58,139 nt of DNA from JBASRP01 sp044866075 (GTDB lineage: Bacteria; Actinomycetota; AC-67): assembly GCA_044866075.1 (NCBI GenBank), contig JBIOTQ010000001.1, positions 1 through 58,139 of the forward strand, read 5' to 3'. The notes below the pieces were generated by a model that had not been told where the DNA came from, made no database searches, and saw only the letters and a list, made by a program, of their open reading frames with translations. Below are positions 32,944 to 40,893 of this stretch, in pieces (position 1 is the stretch's first letter; every line of letters begins with the position of its first letter). The position numbers and the translations under genes are program-made.

Positions 32944-33699
32944 GTGGACCGGCCCTCGCTCGACGCGCTCCTCGACGCCGTGGCGCTCGGTCAGGTCACA
33001 CCCGCCGAAGCCGCTCAACGGCTCGAGAGACTTCCGTTCGTCGATCTCCGCTTCGCCAAGGTCGACACGCACCGGCAGTTGCGGACTGGGATGCCGGAGG
33101 TCGTGTATGCGCCCGGGAAGTCGACGGAGCAGATCGTCGGGATCACGAATGCGTTGCTCGCCGAGCCCGGCGGTCCCATCCTCGTCACGCGCGCCTCTCC
33201 CGACGTCTTCGACGCGCTGCGCAGGTTCACGCCGGAGGCCACCTACAGCGAACTCGGCCGGACGGTCGTGCTGCGCTGGGAGGTCGGCGCGCCGATCGGC
33301 TCGGTCGGCGTCGTCACGGCGGGGACGTCGGACCTGGCCGTCGCCGAGGAGGCGGCGATCACGCTCGAAGCGACGTGCGTGAAAGTCGACCGCATCGCCG
33401 ACGTCGGCGTCGCCGGCCTGCACCGGTTGCTCTCGGTGTCCGACCGGCTGCGCGACGCCGATGTATTGATCGTCGTCGCCGGGATGGAGGGCGCGCTGCC
33501 GTCGCTCGTCGGCGGGATGGTGACGTGCCCGGTGATCGCGGTCCCGACATCGGTGGGGTACGGATCGTCTTTCGGCGGCCTCGCGGCTTTGCTCGCGATG
33601 CTCAACTCGTGCGCGCCGGGAATCGCGGTCATGAACATCGACAACGGCTTCGGCGCCGCGGCACTGGCCGTGCGCATGCTGCGCGCCCGCGCGACGTGA
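32944..33699 (+). CDS. larB: Nickel-pincer cofactor biosynthesis protein LarB
   Basis: The 251-residue protein is AIR-carboxylase-like. LarB carboxylates and hydrolyses nicotinic acid adenine dinucleotide in the first step toward the nickel-pincer nucleotide of LarA-type racemases. Family marks are the N-terminal FAKVDTHRQLRTGMPEVVYAPGK, SVGVVTAGTSDLAVAEEA and VPTSVGYGSSFGGLAALLAMLNSCAPG. The GTG start follows a -10 box by six nt. It is followed by larC 10 bp later. larE and larA are not in the window. Confidence 0.93.
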   Translation: MDRPSLDALLDAVALGQVTPAEAAQRLERLPFVDLRFAKVDTHRQLRTGMPEVVYAPGKSTEQIVGITNALLAEPGGPILVTRASPDVFDALRRFTPEATYSELGRTVVLRWEVGAPIGSVGVVTAGTSDLAVAEEAAITLEATCVKVDRIADVGVAGLHRLLSVSDRLRDADVLIVVAGMEGALPSLVGGMVTCPVIAVPTSVGYGSSFGGLAALLAMLNSCAPGIAVMNIDNGFGAAALAVRMLRARAT

Positions 33700-33709
33700 C
33701 CCGAACCAT

Positions 33710-34897
33710 ATGACGACGGTCGCGTTCTTCGACTGCTTCTCCGGCATCGCGGGCGACATGGTGCTGGGAGCATTGGTCGACGCCGGCGTGCCGCTCGAGG
33801 TGGTCGTCGCGCCGCTCGACAAGATCCCGCTCGAACCGTTCCAGCTCGAGGCCGTGCGCGTCGAACGCCACGGGATCTCGGCGACGGCGGTTCGCGTGCG
33901 CAGCGCCGAGTCGGGCGTGCTGCGCACCTACGCGAGCGTCCGCGCTTTGATCGCCGAGGCCGCGCTGTCACCGCGCGCGAAACAACTCGCGCTCGACATC
34001 GTGCAGCGCCTGGCCGAAGCCGAGGCGACCGTGCACGGCAAGGACGTCGCGCACGTGCCGTTCCACGAGCTCGGCGCCGTCGACACAATCGTCGACATCG
34101 TCGGGGCCGCGATCGGCCTCGACCACCTGGCGGTCGAACGCGTCCACGCGTCCGCGGTCGCGACCGGCATGGGCATGATGAAGACCGACCACGGCCTGTA
34201 CCCGATCCCGGGCCCGGCGGTGGTCGAGCTGCTGAAAGGCGTCCCGATCTACTCTCGCGGCATCCCGAGCGAGCTCGTCACACCGACCGGCGCGGCGATC
34301 CTCGCGGCCACCTCGGTCTCGTTCGGCGAGATGCCGGCGATGCGTGTGGAGCGCATCGGGTACGGCGCCGGGACGCGCGAGCTCGACATCCCCAACGTGG
34401 TCCGGCTGCTGGTCGGCCGGTCTATCGAGGACGAAACGGTATTCGGCCCGGTCCCGGCGCTAGTTCTGGAGGCCAACATCGACGACATGAACCCGGAGTT
34501 CTACGAGTACGTGCTCGAGCGGCTGTTCTCGGCCGGAGCGCAGGACGCGTGGGTGACGCCCATCACGATGAAGCACGGCCGGCCGGCCGCGACCTTGCAC
34601 GTGCTTTGCGGGCCCGGCGACGAGGAGCGCTGCCGAGACGTCATCTTCGCCGAGACGACGACGCTCGGATTGCGCCGCCGCGCGATCGAGAAATGGACGC
34701 TGCCCCGCGAGCTCATGACCGTGGAGCTCGACGGCGGCAACGTCCGCGTCAAGATCGCCCGCAACGCCGCGGGAACGGTGACGGGCATCGCGCCCGAGTA
34801 CGCGGACTGCGCCTCGCTCGCGCGCGAGACGGGGCGTCCCCTTAAACAGGTCTTCGCGGAAGCGCACGCGGCCGCAACCGATCAGCTGCGTGTCTAA
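33710..34897 (+). CDS. larC: Nickel-insertion protein LarC (pyridinium-3,5-bisthiocarboxylic acid mononucleotide nickel chelatase)
   Basis: The 395-residue CTP-dependent nickel insertase finishes the nickel-pincer cofactor. It starts AFFDCFSGIAGDMVLGALVDAG, the family's opening, with HVPFHELGAVDTIVDIVG (metal-binding His/Glu) and YPIPGPAVVELLKGVP. In some bacteria larC is split by a frameshift into C1 and C2; here it is a single uninterrupted frame. It is co-transcribed with larB. Confidence 0.93.
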   Translation: MTTVAFFDCFSGIAGDMVLGALVDAGVPLEVVVAPLDKIPLEPFQLEAVRVERHGISATAVRVRSAESGVLRTYASVRALIAEAALSPRAKQLALDIVQRLAEAEATVHGKDVAHVPFHELGAVDTIVDIVGAAIGLDHLAVERVHASAVATGMGMMKTDHGLYPIPGPAVVELLKGVPIYSRGIPSELVTPTGAAILAATSVSFGEMPAMRVERIGYGAGTRELDIPNVVRLLVGRSIEDETVFGPVPALVLEANIDDMNPEFYEYVLERLFSAGAQDAWVTPITMKHGRPAATLHVLCGPGDEERCRDVIFAETTTLGLRRRAIEKWTLPRELMTVELDGGNVRVKIARNAAGTVTGIAPEYADCASLARETGRPLKQVFAEAHAAATDQLRV

Positions 34898-34917
34898 CTG
34901 CCACCCGGATCGGAGAC

Positions 34918-34969
34918 CGTTCTCGCATTAGAGATACTCGCTATGCGGGTGTAAATCACTACGAGAACG
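34918..34969. terminator. Long inverted repeat between larC and alcohol dehydrogenase genes
   Basis: CGTTCTCG (34918-34925) and CGAGAACG (34962-34969) form an 8-bp stem around 36 nt that contains a smaller GCAT/ATGC stem. The genes on either side converge, so it may serve as a shared terminator; no T-run is present. Confidence 0.35.
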
Positions 34970-34985
34970 TCACAGGGCAATCATC

Positions 34986-36014
34986 TCAGGGGATGAGCAG
35001 GATCCTCACGGGGTCCCCGCGCTTCGTCTTGAGCGCTTCCACGCCGTCCGCTGCGGCTTCCAGCGGAAGCGTCGCGCTGATCGAAGCCGAAAGATCGAGT
35101 CTTCCGGACGCGACCAGCCGCGCCAGCAGCTCGAGGTGCGCCGGCCGGTAGCCGTAGGAGCCGATCAGCGTCGTGTGGCGCACGGCGAAGAGGATCGACG
35201 GCCCTAGCTCGATGCGCTCGCCGCTCACGCCGACCTGGATGCAGCGGCCGTGCGTCGCCAGCGACGCGATCGCCAGCTTCAGGACCGCGTTCTTGCCGAC
35301 GAAGTCGAAGGACACATCGACGCCCTCGCCGCCGGTCGTTGCGCGGATCGCGGCGACCGCGCCGTCGGGCTCCGCGGCAAGGTCCGCGCCGAGCAACAGC
35401 GCGCGCCGCCGCGCCGAGGCGAGCGGGTCGACCGCCGCGATGAAACCGGCGCCGGCCATCCGCGCGATCTGGACCGCGTGGGTGCCGAGCCCGCCGATCC
35501 CGAAAACGGCCACGCGCTCGCCGGCCTTCACCTGCGCGACATCGACGACGGCGTTGAACGGCGTCGCGACGCAGTCGGCGAGGATCGCTCCGACCTCGAA
35601 CGGCACTTCGTCGGGCAGCCTCACACACGCCGCAGCGGGCACGACGCAGTAGTCGGCCCAGGCGCCGTCGTAGTCGACGCCGAGCGTCAGGGGCGCGAGG
35701 CAGCCGTCGAAGCGGCCGGCCCGGCACGCGGCACACTCGCGGCACGGTTTCCCCGCGTACATCATCACGCGCTCTCCGGTCGCCCAGCCGGCGACGCTCG
35801 CGCCGATCGCGGCGATCGTTCCCGACGCCTCGTGGCCCGGCGTAACGGGGGGCGGCGTTCGCACCGGCAACGAGCCGTCCATCATGTGGAGGTCCGACGC
35901 GCAGATCCCGCACGCGGCGACCTTGACGACAACCTCTTCCGGCCCCGGCGTCGGATCGGGAACCTCAGCGACTTCCAGCGGCTTCCCGATGCCCAGGAAC
36001 CGGACGGCGCGCAT
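34986..36014 (-). CDS. Zinc-dependent medium-chain alcohol dehydrogenase
   Basis: The 342-residue MDR-family oxidoreductase shows catalytic zinc ligands in ACGICASD and GHEASG, a structural zinc site CRECAACRAGRFDGC with four cysteines, and the NAD(P) motif GIGGLGTHAVQIARMAG. It oxidises an alcohol or polyol or reduces an aldehyde; the substrate is unknown. The ATG at 36014 lacks a clear ribosome site. It lies downstream of the acyl-CoA dehydrogenase and luciferase-like genes on the same strand, separated by 55 bp, so it may belong to one catabolic unit. Confidence 0.9.
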   Translation of the reverse strand: MRAVRFLGIGKPLEVAEVPDPTPGPEEVVVKVAACGICASDLHMMDGSLPVRTPPPVTPGHEASGTIAAIGASVAGWATGERVMMYAGKPCRECAACRAGRFDGCLAPLTLGVDYDGAWADYCVVPAAACVRLPDEVPFEVGAILADCVATPFNAVVDVAQVKAGERVAVFGIGGLGTHAVQIARMAGAGFIAAVDPLASARRRALLLGADLAAEPDGAVAAIRATTGGEGVDVSFDFVGKNAVLKLAIASLATHGRCIQVGVSGERIELGPSILFAVRHTTLIGSYGYRPAHLELLARLVASGRLDLSASISATLPLEAAADGVEALKTKRGDPVRILLIP

Positions 36015-36069
36015 CGCTATCGAGATCGGGCCAGTCGGGCGTGCGGGGAGGAGATACGCGCGACCACGG

Positions 36070-37062
36070 CTAACCTGCCACGCGCGCCACGGCTTCGAGC
36101 GTCGCCTCGTACCCGGCGAAGCCGTCGCCCGCCGCGCCGAGACCGACCCCCGGGAGCGTCACGCCCGCGTCCCGGTACTCGGCGTATTTGTCGGCGATCT
36201 GCTTCTCGTCGCCGAACGCGCAGAACTCGTCGACCATGCGTTCGCTAATCGCCGCCATCGCACCGGCCGAGTCCCCCGACGCCAGCGCGTCGTCGAACGC
36301 CTTCAGCTCGACCTCGTATCCCGCCCCGGCGATCGAGCGCCGGTAGAACGGGAGGTTCATGTAGACGAAGAACTCCTTCCGGAACGCGTCGCGCGCCGCC
36401 TCGGGATTCGTGGTCAAGGCGGTCGGGATCGCAGCGATGATCTCCACTTCAGACGGGTCGCGCCCGGCGCTCGTCGCGGCCTCGCGGATCGTCGGCGTCA
36501 CGCTCTCGCGGATGAACGTCGGCAGACACGCCCACAACACGTCGCCGTCGCAGAGCTCGCCGCACAGCCGCAGCATGGCCGGCGCCATGGCCGCGATGTA
36601 GATCGGGAGATCTTTCCGCGCCCCGTATCCGACGAACGTCCACTGCGCCTTGTAGAACTCGCCGCTGAATGACACGGAATTCGTCGTGAAGAGCGAGCGC
36701 AGGATCTGAACGTACTCGCGCATCCGCGCCGCCGGCTTCGTGAGCTCGATCCCGTAGAAGCCTTCCATAGAGATCTTGTGCGACGGCCCGATCCCCAGGA
36801 CCAGCCGCCCGCCGGAGAACTCGTCGAGCGTCGCGGCCTGGATCCCGAGCGACAGCGGATGCCGTGGCAACGCCGGCAGCACGCCGGTCGCGAGCTTGAT
36901 CTTCGACGTCCCCGCCGCGTACGCGGCCAGCGTCATCAGGCCGTCGCGACCGGTCGTCGTCGTCGCGAGGACCATCTCATAGCCCGCGTCCTCGGCGGCC
37001 TTCACCCGGGCGACGGCCGTCGGAAAGTCCTTTCCCGGCGAGATGAAACAGGCGAGCGCCAC
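36070..37062 (-). CDS. LLM-class F420-dependent oxidoreductase
   Basis: The 330-residue luciferase-like TIM barrel shows FISPGKDFPTAVARVKAAEDAGYEMV, LALATGV-type LATGVLPALPRHPLSLGIQAATLDEFSGGRLVLGIGPSHK and IYIAAMAPAMLRLCGELCDG. This is the F420-dependent methylene-tetrahydromethanopterin-reductase-like branch common in mycobacteria. The GTG start is 2 bp after the acyl-CoA dehydrogenase stop, so it is in the same operon. The much longer frame upstream is antisense to that gene. Substrate unknown, but pairing with an acyl-CoA dehydrogenase suggests lipid or xenobiotic degradation. Confidence 0.85.
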   Translation of the reverse strand: MALACFISPGKDFPTAVARVKAAEDAGYEMVLATTTTGRDGLMTLAAYAAGTSKIKLATGVLPALPRHPLSLGIQAATLDEFSGGRLVLGIGPSHKISMEGFYGIELTKPAARMREYVQILRSLFTTNSVSFSGEFYKAQWTFVGYGARKDLPIYIAAMAPAMLRLCGELCDGDVLWACLPTFIRESVTPTIREAATSAGRDPSEVEIIAAIPTALTTNPEAARDAFRKEFFVYMNLPFYRRSIAGAGYEVELKAFDDALASGDSAGAMAAISERMVDEFCAFGDEKQIADKYAEYRDAGVTLPGVGLGAAGDGFAGYEATLEAVARVAG

Positions 37063-37064
37063 GC

Positions 37065-38246
37065 CTACAGCCCCAGCGTCTTCGCGATGTTGTTGCGGAG
37101 TATCTCGCTCGTCCCCTCGTAGAGGCGCTGCGCGCGGACCTCGCGCCAGAAGCGCTCGACGCCGGTCTCGGTCATGAAGCCGTTTCCGCCGTACACCTGG
37201 ATCGAGCGGTCGGCGACGCGGCCGACCATCTCGGTCGCGTACAGCTTCGCGGCGGCGGCCTCGCGCCTTCCGTCGGCGCCGTCGTCGATGCGCGACGCCA
37301 TCTCGTAAACGAACGCGCGCGACGCTTCGAGCTCGCACCACGAGTCGACGATGTACTGCTGGATGTACTGGTAGTAGCCGATCGGGTGTCCGAACGCGAC
37401 CCGCGTCTTCGCGTAGTCGGTGATCTGATCGAGCAGGTGTTGCGCGATGCCGAGCGCCGACGACGCGATGTTGAGGCGCCCGCCGTTGATCCACCGCATC
37501 GCGGAGTAGAAGCCCTTCCCGATCTCTCCGAGGACGTTCTCGGCGGGCACCTCGACGTTGTCGAAGGTCAACTCGGACGGCCGGTCGACGGTCGATGCCG
37601 TGTACTGGATGCGCGACACCTCGAAGCCGGGCATCCCTTTGTCGACGAAGAACGCCGTGATCCCGCCGCGCGCGCGCTTCTCGGCCTCGGGGTCGGTGAC
37701 GGCGAACACGACGGCGAAGTCGGCCTCGGCCCCGTGCGTGATGAAGTGCTTCCGTCCGTTGAGAACGAAGATGCCGTCCTTCTGTTCGGCGCGTGTGCGG
37801 ATGCTCGTCGCGTCCGACCCGGCCTCGGGCTCCGTCAGCGCGAAGCACATCTCCTTCTCCGCGCGCATCAACGGATCGAGGTAGCGCTTCTTCTGATCCT
37901 CGTTGCAGTCGGCCAAGATGATCGTCGGGCCCTCGACCGACGGCAGCACGCCGCCGCGCCCCGCGAGGAGCGACCCGGACCGCGCGACCTCTTCGTGTAT
38001 CAGAACCTGACCGAGGTACGAGAGGCCGCCGCCGCCGAGTTCCTCCGGCATGTGCAGCGTGTAGAAGCCGAGCTCGGCGGAACGCTTGCGGATCTTCTTG
38101 CGCTCCTCTTCCGCGTTCGCGATGGTGCCCGTCTCCTGGAGTTCCTGGGCGTACTTCGCCTCGACGGGCTTGACCTCGCGCTCGACGAAATCGCGGATCG
38201 CGTTTCGCAACTCGAGGAGCTCGGAAGGGATCTGGATCACGCTCAT
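37065..38246 (-). CDS. Acyl-CoA dehydrogenase
   Basis: The 393-residue flavoprotein catalyses alpha,beta-dehydrogenation of an acyl-CoA. Signatures are CFALTEPEAGSDATSIRTRAEQKDG (FAD/substrate), NGRKHFITHGAEADFAVVFA, and the C-terminal IQVYGGNGFMTETGVERFWREVRAQRLYEGTSEI with the catalytic-Glu region of short-chain members (YEGTSEI). It has an upstream AGGAAGG. It is the first gene of a probable operon with the luciferase-like and alcohol dehydrogenase genes. Confidence 0.92.
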   Translation of the reverse strand: MSVIQIPSELLELRNAIRDFVEREVKPVEAKYAQELQETGTIANAEEERKKIRKRSAELGFYTLHMPEELGGGGLSYLGQVLIHEEVARSGSLLAGRGGVLPSVEGPTIILADCNEDQKKRYLDPLMRAEKEMCFALTEPEAGSDATSIRTRAEQKDGIFVLNGRKHFITHGAEADFAVVFAVTDPEAEKRARGGITAFFVDKGMPGFEVSRIQYTASTVDRPSELTFDNVEVPAENVLGEIGKGFYSAMRWINGGRLNIASSALGIAQHLLDQITDYAKTRVAFGHPIGYYQYIQQYIVDSWCELEASRAFVYEMASRIDDGADGRREAAAAKLYATEMVGRVADRSIQVYGGNGFMTETGVERFWREVRAQRLYEGTSEILRNNIAKTLGL

Positions 38247-38329
38247 GACCGCTCGCCTGCCTTCCTACCGGCGGGTAACAAGATGTGCCCGAATGGTACC
38301 CGCGTGCCCGCTTCGGCCGAAAGCCGGAC

Positions 38330-38335
38330 TATCGT
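38330..38335 (+). promoter_or_regulatory. Candidate -10 box (TATCGT) of the phosphotransferase gene
   Basis: TATCGT stands six nt before the GTG at 38342 with no ribosome site, predicting a leaderless transcript. Confidence 0.4.
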
Positions 38336-38341
38336 TGCGCC

Positions 38342-39148
38342 GTGAGTCTCGCGGGACGCCTCAAGCTTGCCGAAGGACGCGAAGCCGAGATCTTCGAGTG
38401 GGACGCCGGCACCGTCCTCAAGCTCTTCCGCTGGGGTCCCGCGTCGGCCGACCGCGAGGCCGCGGCGCTTGCGGCGGTCGCGGCCGTCGGAGGACCCGCG
38501 CCTCGGCTGATCGATCGTGTCGAGATCGACGGGCACGCCGCGATCGTGATCGAACGGATCGACGGCCGAGACATGCTGGCGATCCTGGAGCGCGCCCCGG
38601 CCCGGGTGTTCGCCGAAGCGAGGCGGCTCGCGGAAACCCACGCCGCCCTCCACCGCATCGCCGCGCCTCTCGATCTCCCGGAAACGAGGGCCGTGCTCCG
38701 CGCCAGGATCGCAGACGCGCCGCTCGCGACCGAGTTGCGCGCGTTCGCGCTCGGCGAACTCGACGCCCTGCCCGACGGCGATCGGCTCGTGCACGGCGAC
38801 TTTCATCCGGCGAACGTCCTCGTCGCGGGTGATCGTGTTTCGGTGATCGACTGGAGCGCCGCCTCGCGCGGAGATCCCGTCATCGACGCCACGCGCACGA
38901 AGCTGCTGCTCGACCTCGGCGAGCCGCTGGCGCCGTCGGCGTGGATGCGAGCGGTGATCCGCGTGGGGCGCCGCGCGTTCTCCGCGACGTATCTCCGGCG
39001 TTACGTGCGGTTTTCGGAGGTCGATGCGAGCCTGCTCCGCCGAGCACGGCCCGTGATGGCCGCGGCGCGGCTCGCGGAGGGGATCGCCGAAGAAGTAGAT
39101 GCTCTGATCGCCATCGTCGCGGCCGCGCGGGCCCAGGCGGCGACCTGA
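38342..39148 (+). CDS. Aminoglycoside phosphotransferase-like kinase
   Basis: The 268-residue protein-kinase-like enzyme of the APH/choline kinase group starts VSLAGRLKLAEGREAEIFEWDAGTVLKLFRW. The catalytic loop is LVHGDFHPANVLV and the metal-binding segment VIDWSAASRGDPVID. These kinases phosphorylate small molecules; neither an antibiotic nor another substrate can be named. The GTG start is supported by a -10 box. It converges on the alpha/beta hydrolase with a 1-bp gap. Confidence 0.85.
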   Translation: MSLAGRLKLAEGREAEIFEWDAGTVLKLFRWGPASADREAAALAAVAAVGGPAPRLIDRVEIDGHAAIVIERIDGRDMLAILERAPARVFAEARRLAETHAALHRIAAPLDLPETRAVLRARIADAPLATELRAFALGELDALPDGDRLVHGDFHPANVLVAGDRVSVIDWSAASRGDPVIDATRTKLLLDLGEPLAPSAWMRAVIRVGRRAFSATYLRRYVRFSEVDASLLRRARPVMAAARLAEGIAEEVDALIAIVAAARAQAAT

Positions 39149-39149
39149 C

Positions 39150-39914
39150 TTAGCGGATCGTCTCCAGGAAAGCCTCGATGTGATCCGCGAGCTCGGCGGG
39201 AGCATGGAACGGCACTTCGCGGCCGGCCTCGAAGAGCTCCAGCGTCCCTGCCGGCAACGACTCCGCGAGCCAACGCGCGGCCTCGAACGGGACGAGCGGA
39301 TCGCCGGAGAGGTGGATCACCAAGGCCGGCGGCGTGACCTTCCTAAGGAACGGCCGGAGGTCCTCGTCGCGCGTGTGCGCCAGGATGTCTCTGGCCGCGT
39401 CACGGCCGGCCGCGGTCCAGTCGTCGCGCATCGCGATCGAGGCGCCGGGCGGCGGTTCGTCGCGCGTCTCGAGATCGCCGAAGGCCTTCTGCCAGGCCGC
39501 CTCGGAGATCCCGTACGGCCATTCGGGCCCGGCGGCCAGGCGCGGCGTCCCGCCGATGCAGACGACCGCGCGGACGCGGTCCGGAAAGTGTCCCGTGAAG
39601 TGCAGCGCCACCTGGCTACCGCGGATCCCCATGCCGAGTACGACCAGATCGCGCAGGCCGAGCGCGTCGACCACGGCGCCGAGGTCGCGCGAATCGCGCG
39701 CCGTCGTGTAGGGCGGGCCCGGCTTGTCCGACTCGCCGGTCCCGCGCCGGTCGTAGAGGAGGACGCGGTGGTGCTCGGACAATCGGCGCACGAGCGCCGA
39801 GGCCCGCATCGAACGCGAGGACAGGAACCACTGGGGGATCGCGAGGACCGTGGGATCGCCGGCGCCGACGGCATCGTACGCGATCGAGATGCTGTGAGCC
39901 TGAACACGCTCCAC
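39150..39914 (-). CDS. Alpha/beta hydrolase-fold protein lacking the nucleophile
   Basis: The 254-residue alpha/beta hydrolase has an oxyanion region (PQWFLSSRSMRAS), YDRRGTGESDKPG, and Asp/His elements (HLSGDPLVPFEAARWLAE; VPFHAPAELADHIEAFL). The nucleophile elbow that should read GxSxG reads GMGIRG, with Gly in place of Ser. It may therefore be non-catalytic, for example a sensor or partner protein, or use another residue. GTG 39914 was chosen because a TACTCT box lies nine nt upstream and the fold begins there. The frame extends 21 codons further without conservation. Confidence 0.75.
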   Translation of the reverse strand: MERVQAHSISIAYDAVGAGDPTVLAIPQWFLSSRSMRASALVRRLSEHHRVLLYDRRGTGESDKPGPPYTTARDSRDLGAVVDALGLRDLVVLGMGIRGSQVALHFTGHFPDRVRAVVCIGGTPRLAAGPEWPYGISEAAWQKAFGDLETRDEPPPGASIAMRDDWTAAGRDAARDILAHTRDEDLRPFLRKVTPPALVIHLSGDPLVPFEAARWLAESLPAGTLELFEAGREVPFHAPAELADHIEAFLETIR

Positions 39915-39994
39915 GTTCCCGGGAGAGTAACAGGACCCTATCCGCTGTCCTAAACTCTGCTCGGCCCAACGGGGCAACCGGTCGGGGAGGAGCC

Positions 39995-40618
39995 ATGCGC
40001 AAGGTCTTGGTGTGTGAGGACGACAACAACGTCGCGACGCTCGTGACGGAGCTGCTCCTCGAGGAAGGCTTCATCGGCATCCACGCATCGGACGTGGACA
40101 GCGCGTGGGCCTCGCTCATCTCCGAGGATCCCGACGCGGCGATCCTCGACTTGTGGCTGTACGGCCGCGAGTCCGGCTGGGACTTGCTCGACCGCATCCG
40201 AGCGAACGAACACTTCGGCACGCTCCCCGTCGTGATCCTGACCGGCGTGACCGGGAACGAGGTCGTCGAGAAGGCGGCGGCGAAGGGCGCCGAGTACCTG
40301 TCGAAGCCGTTCACTCCGGCGGCGCTCATGGACCGGCTCCGCCGCGCGATGCGAGCCGCCGGTCGCGCGCCCGGCGTGCGCGCGCACCTTTGCACGCTTC
40401 TCACGGCGACATTCTGGATCGAGGGGAACCTGCACGTGTCCGAGGAGCTCGATCGGTTCACGGACGCCTGGGAGGCCCTCGTGCGCGACCCGCGCGCGTA
40501 CGTGCCGGTCACCAACGCGACCGTGAAGACGCTCGACGGCCGCAGCGTCCTGGCGCAGTCGGACGTGATCGAGGTCCGCAAGGACCAAGTGTCCGTCGTG
40601 CTGCCCGGCACTCAGTAG
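39995..40618 (+). CDS. Response regulator receiver with DUF6812-like output domain
   Basis: The 207-residue protein has a full receiver domain: acidic Asp9/Asp10, phospho-acceptor Asp52 (AILDLWLYG), Thr83 and Lys104 (SKPF). The remaining 85 residues (ATFWIEGNLHVSEELDRFTDAWEALVRDPRAYVPVTNATVKTLDG) resemble the DUF6812 domain, not a DNA-binding domain. No histidine kinase is adjacent, so it is an orphan. GGGAGGAG precedes the ATG and TAAACT a possible -10 upstream. The output domain assignment is moderate. Confidence 0.82.
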   Translation: MRKVLVCEDDNNVATLVTELLLEEGFIGIHASDVDSAWASLISEDPDAAILDLWLYGRESGWDLLDRIRANEHFGTLPVVILTGVTGNEVVEKAAAKGAEYLSKPFTPAALMDRLRRAMRAAGRAPGVRAHLCTLLTATFWIEGNLHVSEELDRFTDAWEALVRDPRAYVPVTNATVKTLDGRSVLAQSDVIEVRKDQVSVVLPGTQ

Positions 40619-40685
40619 GCGGTACGCTCGCTCGGTTCTGGAGCGGAACCGCGATGGGAGCGACCTAGTACACTTTGTCGGCCCG

Positions 40686-40769
40686 GCGGGCGTGCTGGAA
40701 TTGGCAGACAGGCACGGTTCAGGTCCGTGTGCTCGTAAGAGCGTGGAGGTTCAAGTCCTCTCGCCCGCA
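40686..40769 (+). tRNA. tRNA-Leu(CAG)
   Basis: The 84-nt plus-strand cloverleaf has acceptor GCGGGCG/CGCCCGC, discriminator A, anticodon loop TTCAGGT (anticodon CAG) on a CACGG/CCGTG stem, and a long variable arm (GCTC..GAGC). CCA is not encoded. A leucine tRNA also sits beside fhaA in Mycobacterium, so this linkage is conserved. Confidence 0.95.
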
Positions 40770-40865
40770 CAACCCTCGACCTTCGACGGGATGTCGCTTC
40801 TGAGCTGGCCTTCCGGCGAGCAGGGTGCCCGAACGTGCCTGCTTCGGTCACGGCCCGGATGGAAA

Positions 40866-40887
40866 TATAGGATGCCGTCGAGGAGGA
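40866..40887 (+). promoter_or_regulatory. Promoter and ribosome site of the division cluster
   Basis: TATAGGAT (40866-40873) is a -10-like box after tRNA-Leu. GGAGGA (40882-40887) is a good ribosome site six nt before CTG 40894. Together they point to the transcription start of the fhaA-fhaB-pstP-rodA-pbpA-kinases operon. Confidence 0.45.
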
Positions 40888-40893
40888 CCTGAC

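Noticed and set aside
32821..33927. Long minus-strand ORF over larB (368 codons)
   Set aside because: It is antisense to a clear larB gene and has no recognisable domain; long shadow frames are expected at this GC content.
40692..40892. ORF starting MLELADRHGSGPCARKS
   Set aside because: It reads through the tRNA-Leu(CAG) gene and is a common spurious prediction.
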